Shown here piece after piece: positions 6,352 through 12,166 of a DNA stretch of 21,388 bases; the stretch's first letter is position 1; each line of letters opens with the position of its first letter. The DNA lies in assembly GCA_947631655.1 (NCBI GenBank), contig CANRME010000011.1:1-21388 (forward strand), in the 5' to 3' direction. Made by a program: the position numbers and the translations under genes. Origin of the DNA: an uncultured Bacilli bacterium (GTDB lineage Bacteria; Bacillota_I; Bacilli_A; RF39; UBA660). Under the pieces are notes generated by a model. The model was not told the DNA's origin, ran no database searches, and worked only from the letters and a program-made list of their open reading frames with translations.

Positions 6352-6987
6352 TTAAGCATCAGCAGCTACGTGTTGTACTGCTCTTATAGAGCCCTCATCT
6401 ATAACTATTTTACCACTGAAGCTTGCACCTTTTGAGTCTTGAATGTTTTCTGCATCATAAGCATATTTAACAGCTATAGTATAAGTAGCTTTTTCACCAG
6501 GTTTTAATGTTTGAGTTACAAAATCTCCTGTAAAGCTTGCATCTGGAAACTTTTGACCATTAATAGTTGGTTGTACTGCTTGTGTACTATCTTCTTCTAA
6601 ATGACCATCGCCTGTATTCCATGTAACTGCTGCGTTAGCTGTCATAGTTAAATTTTTCTTGTCATTAGCATTTAAGCCATTAAAAACACTATTCCATTTC
6701 ATAGTATAAGTAATATCAGCTGTTTTACTATTGTTAACTACGGTCATTTCATAACTGTTATTTTTATCATAAGTTTCGCCCCAACCTGGAAGAATATTTT
6801 CACCTGTAATAGTTTCACCATCATTATAAGTTATAGTTAAATCATTTGCAGCTGTAATTTTGATTTCCTCAGCTTTTTCAGTACCTGAAACTGTAGCAGT
6901 AAAGTAAGCAAATGTTGCTCCAACTACAGTGATTAATAATGTTGCTACAGCGATAACTGTTAATAAAACTACGTTTTTCTTTTCCAT
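6352..6987 (-). CDS. SipW-dependent TasA/camelysin-like surface protein, left operon gene A'
   Basis: This 211-residue exported protein begins with a long hydrophobic signal (VVLLTVIAVATLLITVVG) ending in TFAYFTATVSG, the (A/K)YF(T/S) pattern typical of substrates of SipW-type signal peptidases. The mature part is beta-rich, with ENILPGWGETYDKNNSYEMTVVNNSK, then LKPGEKATYTIAVKYAYD and a closing SFSGKIVIDEG. Family knowledge: TasA and CalY form extracellular fibres of biofilm matrix. It is the paralogue of the gene at 8332 in the right operon and lies 29 bases after gene B', the same gap as on the right. An AAGGAG site stands 12 bases before the ATG. No promoter is seen between B' and this gene, so expression should depend on a promoter ahead of B', which is missing in the present arrangement. 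Confidence 0.85.
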   Translation of the reverse strand: MEKKNVVLLTVIAVATLLITVVGATFAYFTATVSGTEKAEEIKITAANDLTITYNDGETITGENILPGWGETYDKNNSYEMTVVNNSKTADITYTMKWNSVFNGLNANDKKNLTMTANAAVTWNTGDGHLEEDSTQAVQPTINGQKFPDASFTGDFVTQTLKPGEKATYTIAVKYAYDAENIQDSKGASFSGKIVIDEGSIRAVQHVAADA

Positions 6988-7016
6988 CTATATCTCTTTC
7001 TCCTTCCTATTTTTTA

Positions 7017-7562
7017 TTATTCAGTAACTTTAGAAGCTTGAGCACTAGCAAGTAATTTACCAGTAAATGATCCATTACCATCAGTATCGTTTTGATCGCC
7101 ATCAATATTTTTTAAACGAAATGTTAATGTAAATGTTTGTGTAGCTCCTTTTTCTAAATGTCCAGTTACTAAAGTGTTCTTTTCTGTTTCAGTATTACCA
7201 GTAGTTTTTAAATTAGCTTCTTCCATTTTTACAAAGTTATCATCGTCACTAGTTGTTAAACCAACAATAGAAGTAGCTCCACCAGCACCTTTTTCAAGTT
7301 TGTATTGTAGATTTGCAAAGCCTGTATTAGTATATTCTGAAAAAGCAATAGTAAAGTCAATAGCAGCGTCATTTCCATTCGTAATAGTTATAGTCTTAGA
7401 ACCATTCCAGTCAGGAAATATAGCAGCTCCATCAACACCTATGTTAGAACCTTCAGTATAGGTTGCTTCTACTTTTGAAATAGTACTGGCATTAACAACA
7501 TCTTCTGTTCCGCCTTCGCCCGTCACTTGTGCCGTAAAATATGCAAATGTTGAGCCTACCAT
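7017..7562 (-). CDS. headless TasA-like surface protein, left operon gene B' (predicted OFF)
   Basis: The frame is open for 181 codons and encodes a TasA-like mature domain (VEATYTEGSNIGVDG, IFPDWNGSKTITITNGNDAAIDFTIAFSEY, closing GSFTGKLLASAQ). It begins in the middle of a signal peptide, at MVGSTFAYFTAQVTG. The first 20 codons seen in its right-hand partner are missing. There is no ribosome site before ATG 7562, and a stop codon closes the frame just upstream. The sequence differs from the partner at many positions yet keeps an intact frame, so it seems under selection rather than dead. The first 38 coding bases are identical to the partner and form an inverted repeat. Inversion of 7564-7731 would restore a full signal peptide in frame, plus promoter and ribosome site. 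The alternative is a truncated duplicate kept by chance. Confidence 0.8.
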   Translation of the reverse strand: MVGSTFAYFTAQVTGEGGTEDVVNASTISKVEATYTEGSNIGVDGAAIFPDWNGSKTITITNGNDAAIDFTIAFSEYTNTGFANLQYKLEKGAGGATSIVGLTTSDDDNFVKMEEANLKTTGNTETEKNTLVTGHLEKGATQTFTLTFRLKNIDGDQNDTDGNGSFTGKLLASAQASKVTE

Positions 7563-7563
7563 A
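7525..7563. repeat. inner inverted repeat, left arm
   Basis: This arm is 39 bases, perfectly reverse-complementary to 7732-7770. Similarity drops at once beyond both ends. It lies in the signal-peptide codons of gene B'. Confidence 0.95.
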
Positions 7564-7731
7564 TTAATAGATTAATTTTTCTATCTTAAACAAAATAATG
7601 TCAAATAACATTTTTACTATTGATTTTACATTTTATATTTGTTATGATGTTATCATAGAGGAGGATAGAAAAATGGAAAGAAAAAATGTGGTTTTATTAA
7701 CTGTAATAGCTGTAGCTACTTTATTAACTGC
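7564..7731. other. predicted invertible segment with promoter and gene head
   Basis: This 168-bp spacer between the inner repeats carries a rightward promoter, a GAGGAGG ribosome site and the first codons of gene B. No other head is seen for the left operon. A further 11-bp inverted repeat (7575-7585 with 7664-7674) shows that the left side keeps a remnant of a 5' leader like the right one. No recombinase gene is in the window. Confidence 0.7.
7620..7648 (+). promoter_or_regulatory. promoter of the right TasA-like operon, inside the invertible segment
   Basis: TTGATT (7620-7625), a 17-base spacer and TATGAT (7643-7648) preceded by TGT (extended -10). The predicted start is near 7655, just before GAGGAGG (7658-7664). 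Confidence 0.75.
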
Positions 7732-8302
7732 TATGGTAGGCTCAACATTTGCATATTTTACGGCACAAGTTAGCGGTACTGGAGTAAATAAAGAAGTCGT
7801 TAATGCTACTACTGCAACTGTTTCAGCAACCTATACTGAAGGTTCTAATATTGCAATAGACGCTAATGCAATTGATCCTAGCTGGAGCGGTACTAAAAAA
7901 ATAACAATTGAAAATACTTCAGCTGTTGATATTGATTACACGATTGCATTTGATAACGCCGGCGAAGGTACAGCATATTCTAATTCCTTTGGCAATTTAG
8001 AGTATAAACTTGCCAAAGCAACTATTTCTGAAAGCAACAATAACGAAGATGAAGATGCTGATATTGTTGGTTTAACTAATGCCCCAGATAACGATAATTT
8101 CGTTAAAATGGAAGCTTCAAGTTTAAAAAGCGGAAGCGATAATGTTCTTGTAACTGGCCATTTAGGTGCTGGTGAAAAACACGAATTTGAATTAACAATT
8201 AGATTAAAAGATACTGGTGAAAATCAAAATGAAGCCGATGCTGGTAAATCATTTACTGGTAAATTACTAGCTAGTGCTAAAGCTTCTAAAAAAATTGACT
8301 AA
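7673..8302 (+). CDS. SipW-dependent TasA/camelysin-like surface protein, right operon gene B (predicted ON)
   Basis: This 209-residue protein starts at ATG 7673, eight bases after GAGGAGG; the upstream in-frame ATG 7598 lies in the promoter. The signal runs from RKNVVLLTVIAVATLL to STFAYFTAQVSG, the SipW-type pattern. The mature domain has VSATYTEGSNIAIDA, DPSWSGTKKITIENTSAVDI, an acidic loop (NNNEDEDAD), GHLGAGEKHEFELTIRLKD and the closing SFTGKLLASAKAS. It is a full-length partner of the headless left gene. It probably forms or caps an extracellular fibre after cleavage by the SipW-like peptidase at 15867. Its promoter and first 20 codons lie on the predicted invertible segment. It is followed by gene A after 29 bases. 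Confidence 0.88.
   Translation: MERKNVVLLTVIAVATLLTAMVGSTFAYFTAQVSGTGVNKEVVNATTATVSATYTEGSNIAIDANAIDPSWSGTKKITIENTSAVDIDYTIAFDNAGEGTAYSNSFGNLEYKLAKATISESNNNEDEDADIVGLTNAPDNDNFVKMEASSLKSGSDNVLVTGHLGAGEKHEFELTIRLKDTGENQNEADAGKSFTGKLLASAKASKKID
7732..7770. repeat. inner inverted repeat, right arm
   Basis: This is the right copy of the 39-base repeat. It covers the end of the signal peptide codons of gene B, so recombination here keeps the reading frame of either operon. Confidence 0.95.
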
Positions 8303-8331
8303 TAAAATTTAAAGAAGGAGGAAAAAGATAA

Positions 8332-8949
8332 ATGGAAAAGAAGAATGTCGTTTTATTAACAGTTATTGCAGTAGCAACGTTATTAATTACAGTGGTTGGT
8401 GCAACATTTGCATACTTTGCTGCTACAATTGATAATGAAAAAAATGAAACAATTAAAATTACATCTGCTAATGATTTGACACTAACTTATAATGGCGGCG
8501 AAACTATTGGAGGATCAAATGTTCTTCCAGGTTGGGGTGTTGATTATGAAAAAAACAAAAACTACGAAATAACAGTTATTAATAATAGTCAAACTTCAGA
8601 TATAACTTATTCTATGAAATGGGATGCTGTTACTAATGGTTTTGATTCCGCTGATCAAAAGAATTTAACTTTTACTGCAACTGCTGAGATGGGTTGGGAC
8701 AAAAACACACTTCAAGCTGAAGGTGCTTCAGACAAAAAAGACCCAGCAGCTGGAACATTCCCAACTGCTGATGAAACAGCCTTTGTAACAGATCAAACAT
8801 TAAAACCAGGTGAAAAAGTAACTTATACTATTCACGTAAGTTATAAATATGATGAGCTACTTGAACAAGATTCAAAAGGTCAAAATTTCACTGGTAAACT
8901 TAAGATTGATGATAAAAGTATTAGAGCTAAAACACATAAAGCAGCTTAA
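8332..8949 (+). CDS. SipW-dependent TasA/camelysin-like surface protein, right operon gene A
   Basis: This 205-residue protein has the same signal (KKNVVLLTVIAVATLLITVV to TFAYFAATI) and the domain pattern SNVLPGWGVDYEKNKNYEITV, then LKPGEKVTYTIHVSYKYD and NFTGKLKIDDKSIRA. AAGGAGG (8315-8321) fits the start at 8332. It pairs with the left-operon gene at 6352; the two differ mainly at silent sites in the signal region. The ENILPGW and SGK patterns also recur in the C-terminal domain of the giant repeat protein at 12167, so all three belong to one superfamily. It is co-transcribed with gene B and ends at the terminator at 8970. Confidence 0.88.
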   Translation: MEKKNVVLLTVIAVATLLITVVGATFAYFAATIDNEKNETIKITSANDLTLTYNGGETIGGSNVLPGWGVDYEKNKNYEITVINNSQTSDITYSMKWDAVTNGFDSADQKNLTFTATAEMGWDKNTLQAEGASDKKDPAAGTFPTADETAFVTDQTLKPGEKVTYTIHVSYKYDELLEQDSKGQNFTGKLKIDDKSIRAKTHKAA

Positions 8950-8957
8950 TAAACCAT

Positions 8958-8995
8958 ATTATTTAAATTAAGAAGAGTAATCTTCTTTTTTTATG
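8958..8995. repeat. outer inverted repeat, right arm
   Basis: This is the exact reverse complement of 6227-6264 over 38 bases. It includes the right operon's terminator and short flanks. Confidence 0.9.
8970..8992 (+). terminator. terminator of the right TasA-like operon
   Basis: AAGAAGA, loop GTAA and TCTTCTT form a perfect stem with a T-run to 8992. Confidence 0.88.
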
Positions 8996-9092
8996 TTCAA
9001 TAAATTTTACAAGAGTTAATTAAGTAAACTTTTTTATTTTTTAATTTCCCATACTTATGGGAAATTTTTTAATATTTGAAAAAAATTTTAAT

Positions 9093-9141
9093 AAAAAAGA
9101 AGGAAAATGAGGTGTAAACTGCAAATATATATAGTAGAGGG
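9093..9141 (+). promoter_or_regulatory. shared accessory leader before the LPD3-like gene
   Basis: The order is A-run, AAGGAAAATGAGGTGTAAAC, TGCAAATATATATAG and TAGAGGG. It matches the leader at 9883 closely and those of DUF1016 and Rpn more loosely. It is followed by GGAGGA and ATG 9160. The rest of 8996-9092 holds only AT-rich sequence with a short inverted repeat TTTCCCATA/TATGGGAAA near 9045-9064. Confidence 0.55.
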
Positions 9142-9159
9142 TCAAAATGGAGGAAGAAC

Positions 9160-9723
9160 ATGCTACAAGAAGAAATAGAATTAAATTCCTATAAAGGAAT
9201 ATCGGAAGCTATATATAATTATGCTAATAGTATCAAAGATAATTTTGAAACAAATATTATAATTAGAAAAAATAAATTTAATGGTATTGATTATAGTAAA
9301 GAGTTACAAACTGCTATTTTTAATAAAGCCAAAGAAGAATTTAATAAAATAGGAAAAAGAGTATTTATAAATAATGGGGAAAAAATTTATGTATCTAATG
9401 CTGATATAAAAGAAAGTATAGCTAAAACTGTTAGAAGCATTGAACAAAAAGTATTACTTGCAGAACATATAGCAGTATTTGCAAAATTAGATAAGGTAAT
9501 TGAGCATGGTGTAAAAATTAATTATGCACCCGAAATTAAAAATAGACCTAAATTTAAAAAATGGGATTATTATGCAACTCCAGTAATAATAGATGGAGAG
9601 AAATATATTATTGAATTTGATACGACAGTAAGAGATAATAATGAAAAACACTTTAGATTAGAAAGACTATATAAATTAAAAGACATAAAAAAACAAGTTG
9701 TTCCGACCGGCAAGATTAATTAA
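9160..9723 (+). CDS. LPD3-like protein (large polyvalent-protein-associated domain)
   Basis: This 187-residue cytoplasmic protein has no signal or membrane segment. The N-terminal half is helical and charged. The C-terminal half (about 95-180) has the LPD3-like pattern LLAEHIAVFAKLDKVIEHG, KFKKWDYYATPVIIDGEKY and HFRLERLYKLK. LPD3-type domains are known mainly as modules of giant polyvalent phage and conjugative-element proteins, often beside PBECR nucleases; here the domain stands alone, next to a PBECR gene with the same leader. Function unknown. GGAGGA stands a few bases before ATG 9160. The last codons (KQVVPTGKIN) and the stop lie inside a long hairpin repeat. Confidence 0.65.
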   Translation: MLQEEIELNSYKGISEAIYNYANSIKDNFETNIIIRKNKFNGIDYSKELQTAIFNKAKEEFNKIGKRVFINNGEKIYVSNADIKESIAKTVRSIEQKVLLAEHIAVFAKLDKVIEHGVKINYAPEIKNRPKFKKWDYYATPVIIDGEKYIIEFDTTVRDNNEKHFRLERLYKLKDIKKQVVPTGKIN

Positions 9724-9822
9724 TCAGTAAACCGGTTAGTAGAACAACCTGTTATTGAACAGGTTGCTCCGACCGGTATGGTTGAATAACAACTATTAGA
9801 CCGGTTTGTAGAACAACCTGTT
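9692..9822. repeat. two tandem hairpin repeats overlapping the 3' end of the LPD3-like gene
   Basis: Hairpin 1 (9692-9753) and hairpin 2 (9758-9822) share arms: ACCGG and GAACAACCTGTT occur in both 3' arms (22 of 23 bases identical, 69 bases apart). In hairpin 2 AACAGGTTG (9758-9766) pairs with CAACCTGTT (9814-9822), and ACCGGT pairs with ACCGGT. The LPD3 stop codon lies in the loop of hairpin 1. They have no T-run, so they resemble REP-like palindromic units more than terminators. Confidence 0.75.
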
Positions 9823-9882
9823 TCTATATCTAATATATTACAATAAGTAAAATTTGTCAAGTAAAATTAAAAAAATTCATCG

Positions 9883-9929
9883 AAAAAAAGGAAATTGGGG
9901 TGTAAAATGCAAATATATATTATAGAGGG
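9883..9929 (+). promoter_or_regulatory. shared accessory leader before the PBECR gene
   Basis: A-run, GGAAATTGGGGTGTAAAA, TGCAAATATATATTATAG and AGGG. The final GAGGGAG is also a plausible ribosome site for ATG 9937. The region 9823-9882 before it is AT-rich, with nothing else seen. Confidence 0.55.
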
Positions 9930-9936
9930 AGAAATT

Positions 9937-9996
9937 ATGAATATAGAAATTATCGAAGAAAAACAAAGTAAAAAAGAGAAAGTAATGAACTTATAA
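9937..9996 (+). pseudogene. N-terminal piece of the PBECR gene, out of frame
   Basis: ATG 9937, well placed after GAGGGAG, opens a 19-codon frame (MNIEIIEEKQSKKEK...). It then goes out of step with the downstream gene, whose frame extends upstream as ESNELIKTPSM. One missing base in the A-run near 9970-9975 would explain the break. Confidence 0.6.
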
Positions 9997-10007
9997 AAAC
10001 TCCATCT

Positions 10008-10580
10008 ATGATTAGTTATAGTAAGCATGAAATGGAGAATTTTAAAAATGGAAAAGTAAAAATTGCAAGAAATGAAAAAGATGTGTATAAATTTATTTTA
10101 AAATCTCAAAAATTTCCAAGTAATGCTAAATTATATTTTGGAAAAATAGGAATAGAAGCTGCTAATAGAATAAAAGAGATTTTAGGAATAAATGTTATAG
10201 GTTATAATATTTCATTAAAATCTGATAGTATAAATCACATAATAAGAAAACATAGTGGAGATAGAGAATATTTAAGGGGACAAATTCCAGTAACAAAAGA
10301 AGATTTTAATCTAATACCTAAAATAATCTTTGCTTTTGATAATATCAAAATTAGTAATAGTACTAAAGATGATAAGCCAGTATTAACTTTTATAAAGGAA
10401 ATAGGAAATGTATACTATTTGGTTGAAAATGTATCTGATAAATCACATTGTTTAGAAGTATTAACTATGTGGAAGATGAAAGTACATAAAAAGAACTCTG
10501 CCACTACGGATAATGCTATAAATAACCCTATCCAAACGTCCGAAACGAGTAGCGGTACGAGTTCTTTCTATCAAAGATAA
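10008..10580 (+). CDS. PBECR-type (Barnase/EndoU/ColicinE5-D/RelE-like) nuclease-fold protein
   Basis: This 190-codon frame carries a PBECR3-like domain at about 35-155: KLYFGKIGIEAANRIKEILG, then SINHIIRKHSGD with the likely catalytic His, then RGQIPVTKEDFNLIPKIIF, and YLVENVSD. Family knowledge: these are predicted RNases of the Barnase-EndoU-colicin-RelE fold, usually fused into phage polyvalent proteins. ATG 10008 has no ribosome site, and the frame continues upstream without a start until a stop at 9969. The natural start is therefore probably 9937, and the gene carries a one-base deletion. If the deletion is real, the N-terminus is lost but the nuclease domain is whole. The C-terminal tail is S/T/N-rich and is encoded by an inverted repeat. 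No immunity gene is seen beside it. Confidence 0.65.
   Translation: MISYSKHEMENFKNGKVKIARNEKDVYKFILKSQKFPSNAKLYFGKIGIEAANRIKEILGINVIGYNISLKSDSINHIIRKHSGDREYLRGQIPVTKEDFNLIPKIIFAFDNIKISNSTKDDKPVLTFIKEIGNVYYLVENVSDKSHCLEVLTMWKMKVHKKNSATTDNAINNPIQTSETSSGTSSFYQR
10490..10567. repeat. inverted repeat at the 3' end of the PBECR gene
   Basis: AAAGAACTC (10490-10498) pairs with GAGTTCTTT (10559-10567), and CCACTAC pairs imperfectly with GTAGCGG further in. As with the LPD3-like gene, the last codons lie inside a hairpin of unrelated sequence. Confidence 0.55.
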
Positions 10581-10639
10581 TATCACAATATGTAAATAAC
10601 GTCAATATGATATTTAAAATTTTTTAAAAAATTTTTGCG

Positions 10640-10686
10640 AAAAAAAGGAAATCAAGAAAAAATAGTTAATATATATAATAGAAGGG
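10640..10686 (+). promoter_or_regulatory. shared accessory leader before the Rpn-family gene
   Basis: A-run, GGAAATCAAG, TAGTTAATATATATAATAG and AAGGG. This is the most diverged of the five leaders but has the same order and spacing. Confidence 0.5.
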
Positions 10687-10739
10687 CTAAAAATATAGAC
10701 AAATAATAAAAAGGGTAAATGTGATTAGAAAGGATGGAT

Positions 10740-10868
10740 ATGGAAGAAAGTTTTTGGCCAATGATTGATGATCTAATGTTTGCCCATATTATGTATACTA
10801 ATAAAGAATATTTAATAGAAATAGTTTCTTATATTACTAAGATACCAAAAAAACTTTTAAAGATATGA
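10740..10868 (+). pseudogene. N-terminal part of the Rpn-family nuclease, ends at a frameshift
   Basis: ATG 10740 follows AAAGG by six bases and opens 42 codons (FWPMIDDLMFAHIMYTNKEY, then IVSYITKIPKK). This is the conserved start of Rpn/PF12784 proteins. After the lysines the frame ends at TGA 10866-10868, while the expected continuation TFKDMIYVD is in the -1 frame. The break is at a run of seven A bases. In the frame used the ribosome reads A_AAA_AAA, a known slippery type, so -1 frameshifting is possible as well as mutation or sequencing error. Confidence 0.7.
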
Positions 10869-11557
10869 TATATGTCGATACTAATTTAAAAGAAGAAAAT
10901 AGAAATATCAAACATCAAAGAAGTGATATTGTCATAAAAGTGAATGATAATACCATATGTAATTTAGAAATGAATAAAGATTACTATGAATCTTATTTAG
11001 TTAAGAATATAAGTTATCTATTCACTTTACATAATCAAGATAATATGAGTGGTATAAAATATTCAGTAGGGGATGTATATGTGCAAATTAATTTTGATAA
11101 CTTTGGTAAATTTGGACATAAATTAATAAATGAATATAGATTAAAAGAAATAAGTAGTGGAGAAGATTATCCTATAGATAGAATCAAAATATATCATATA
11201 AAACTTGACTATTTGCAAAACAAAGAGTATACTAAAAGTGAAAACATTAAATTTATAAAATATTTGAAACTAATGAGTGCCAAGAATTATGGAGAAGCAC
11301 TAGAAATAGTTAAAGGAGGAGATAAAATTATGCATGAAGTATTTAATGAAATGATGAGGTATGCTAAGAAATTACCATTTGGGTATCGTGATGTAGAATA
11401 TGAAGAAATGTTATTACGTAATACTTTTAAAGATGAAGCAAAAAAAGAAGATGCTAAAGCTATGTTAAGAAAAGGATATCCAGTAGAAGATATAAAAGAT
11501 ATAACAGGATTGCCTAAAAAAGAAATAGAAAAATTAAAAGAAATAGAAAAGGAGTAA
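10865..11557 (+). CDS. Rpn-family recombination-promoting nuclease / PD-(D/E)XK putative transposase, main part
   Basis: These 230 codons carry most of the Rpn family fold. KHQRSDIVIKVNDNTICNLEMN holds the acidic nuclease residues (SD and the E of LEMN), followed by ISYLFTLHNQ, VYVQINFDNFG and a helical C-terminus with GYRDVEYEEMLLRNTFKDEAKKE. Rpn proteins are metal-dependent DNA endonucleases that promote RecA-independent recombination. The ATG at 10865 is only the first in-frame start after the frameshift and has no ribosome site. The natural start is 10740, so the unit 10740-11557 should be read as one gene broken, or bridged, at the A-run. It carries the shared leader. A second copy of its C-terminal segment follows. 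Confidence 0.75.
   Translation: MIYVDTNLKEENRNIKHQRSDIVIKVNDNTICNLEMNKDYYESYLVKNISYLFTLHNQDNMSGIKYSVGDVYVQINFDNFGKFGHKLINEYRLKEISSGEDYPIDRIKIYHIKLDYLQNKEYTKSENIKFIKYLKLMSAKNYGEALEIVKGGDKIMHEVFNEMMRYAKKLPFGYRDVEYEEMLLRNTFKDEAKKEDAKAMLRKGYPVEDIKDITGLPKKEIEKLKEIEKE
11347..11410 (+). repeat. 64-bp direct repeat in the Rpn gene, first copy
   Basis: Identical over 64 bases to 11609-11672, with further similarity on both sides. It encodes EMMRYAKKLPFGYRDVEYEEM. Confidence 0.9.
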
Positions 11558-11564
11558 AATAGAA

Positions 11565-11849
11565 ATGAATTTAGAAAATGAAGATATGGATTATCATGAA
11601 ATATTTAGTGAAATGATGAGGTATGCTAAGAAATTACCATTTGGGTATCGTGATGTAGAATATGAAGAAATGCTACTGCGTAATACTTTTAAAGATGAAA
11701 TTAAAAAAGAAAGTAAAATAGAAAATGCTAGAGCTATGCTAGAAGAAAATATAAATGTTGAATTAATTTCTAGAGTAACTAAATTACCAGTAAAAGAGAT
11801 AAAAATGCTAAAAAAGAATACCATGGTTGAAATAGTTAATAAGGAATAG
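11565..11849 (+). CDS. duplicated C-terminal segment of the Rpn-family protein
   Basis: This 94-codon frame repeats the C-terminal domain of the preceding gene: MRYAKKLPFGYRDVEYEEM and LLRNTFKDE are identical, then the sequence drifts (IENARAMLEENINVELISRVTKLPVKEIK). It has none of the nuclease residues. It begins seven bases after the Rpn stop, with AAGGAGT overlapping that stop as a fair ribosome site, so it could be translated as a small helical protein. Rpn genes are known to produce separate small C-terminal proteins in some bacteria, so a regulatory or partner role is possible. A decaying duplicate is equally likely. The shared terminator follows directly. Confidence 0.6.
   Translation: MNLENEDMDYHEIFSEMMRYAKKLPFGYRDVEYEEMLLRNTFKDEIKKESKIENARAMLEENINVELISRVTKLPVKEIKMLKKNTMVEIVNKE
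11609..11672 (+). repeat. 64-bp direct repeat, second copy
   Basis: This is the second copy of 11347-11410, 262 bases downstream, and it marks a partial tandem duplication. Confidence 0.9.
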
Positions 11850-11871
11850 TAAAAAATGTACTATTCCTTTT
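11841..11871 (+). terminator. terminator of the Rpn unit
   Basis: An 11-bp perfect stem (11841-11851 with 11859-11869) begins in the last codons of the duplicate and ends in four T residues. Confidence 0.8.
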
Positions 11872-11906
11872 ATAAACATCAAATTTAAAAATATTGTTTT
11901 AAAATA

Positions 11907-11935
11907 TTGATATTAAAAAATATTTGTGATAAGAT
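11907..11935 (+). promoter_or_regulatory. promoter of the stalk-protein operon
   Basis: TTGATA (11907-11912), 17 bases, then TAAGAT (11930-11935) preceded by TGA as an extended -10. Confidence 0.65.
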
Positions 11936-11960
11936 TATTTTATAGTATGGTAGTGGTTTT

Positions 11961-12164
11961 ATGAATGAAACAATATCTAAAGAAATAAAAAAAGAGTTTA
12001 TGGCTGAATATGATAAACTAAAGAAAAAGAGTGATAATGAAACCAAAGGTGTACTTACTCTTTTATGTGTCGCATTTATATTATCATTAGTATTTATAAG
12101 TATTGGTGGTTATTTAACTTATCAGAATTATATGAGAAATAATATAGTGGAGAAAGGTGATTAA
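11961..12164 (+). CDS. small one-TM hypothetical protein
   Basis: This 67-residue protein has a charged lysine-rich N-terminus (about 1-28), one membrane helix (about 29-50, VLTLLCVAFILSLVFISIGGYL) and a short tail. I do not recognise a family. The gene stands two bases before the giant stalk protein and shares its promoter, so it may be an assembly or anchoring partner of that protein. The ribosome site is weak (TAGTGG). A SipW-type cleavage motif is absent, so it probably stays in the membrane. Confidence 0.65.
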   Translation: MNETISKEIKKEFMAEYDKLKKKSDNETKGVLTLLCVAFILSLVFISIGGYLTYQNYMRNNIVEKGD

Positions 12165-12166
12165 TA

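Noticed and set aside
7174..7461. Plus-strand open frame opposite gene B'
   Set aside because: It has no ribosome site; its composition is that of antisense to a coding region.
7598..7672. Upstream in-frame start for gene B at 7598
   Set aside because: It lies across the promoter and ribosome site; ATG 7673 has GAGGAGG and begins a normal signal peptide.
9147..9194. Short frame starting at ATG 9147, just after AGAGGG, before the LPD3-like gene
   Set aside because: It has only 15 codons, out of frame with LPD3 and without recognisable sequence; it could be a leader peptide or a trace of another frameshift, but nothing supports either.
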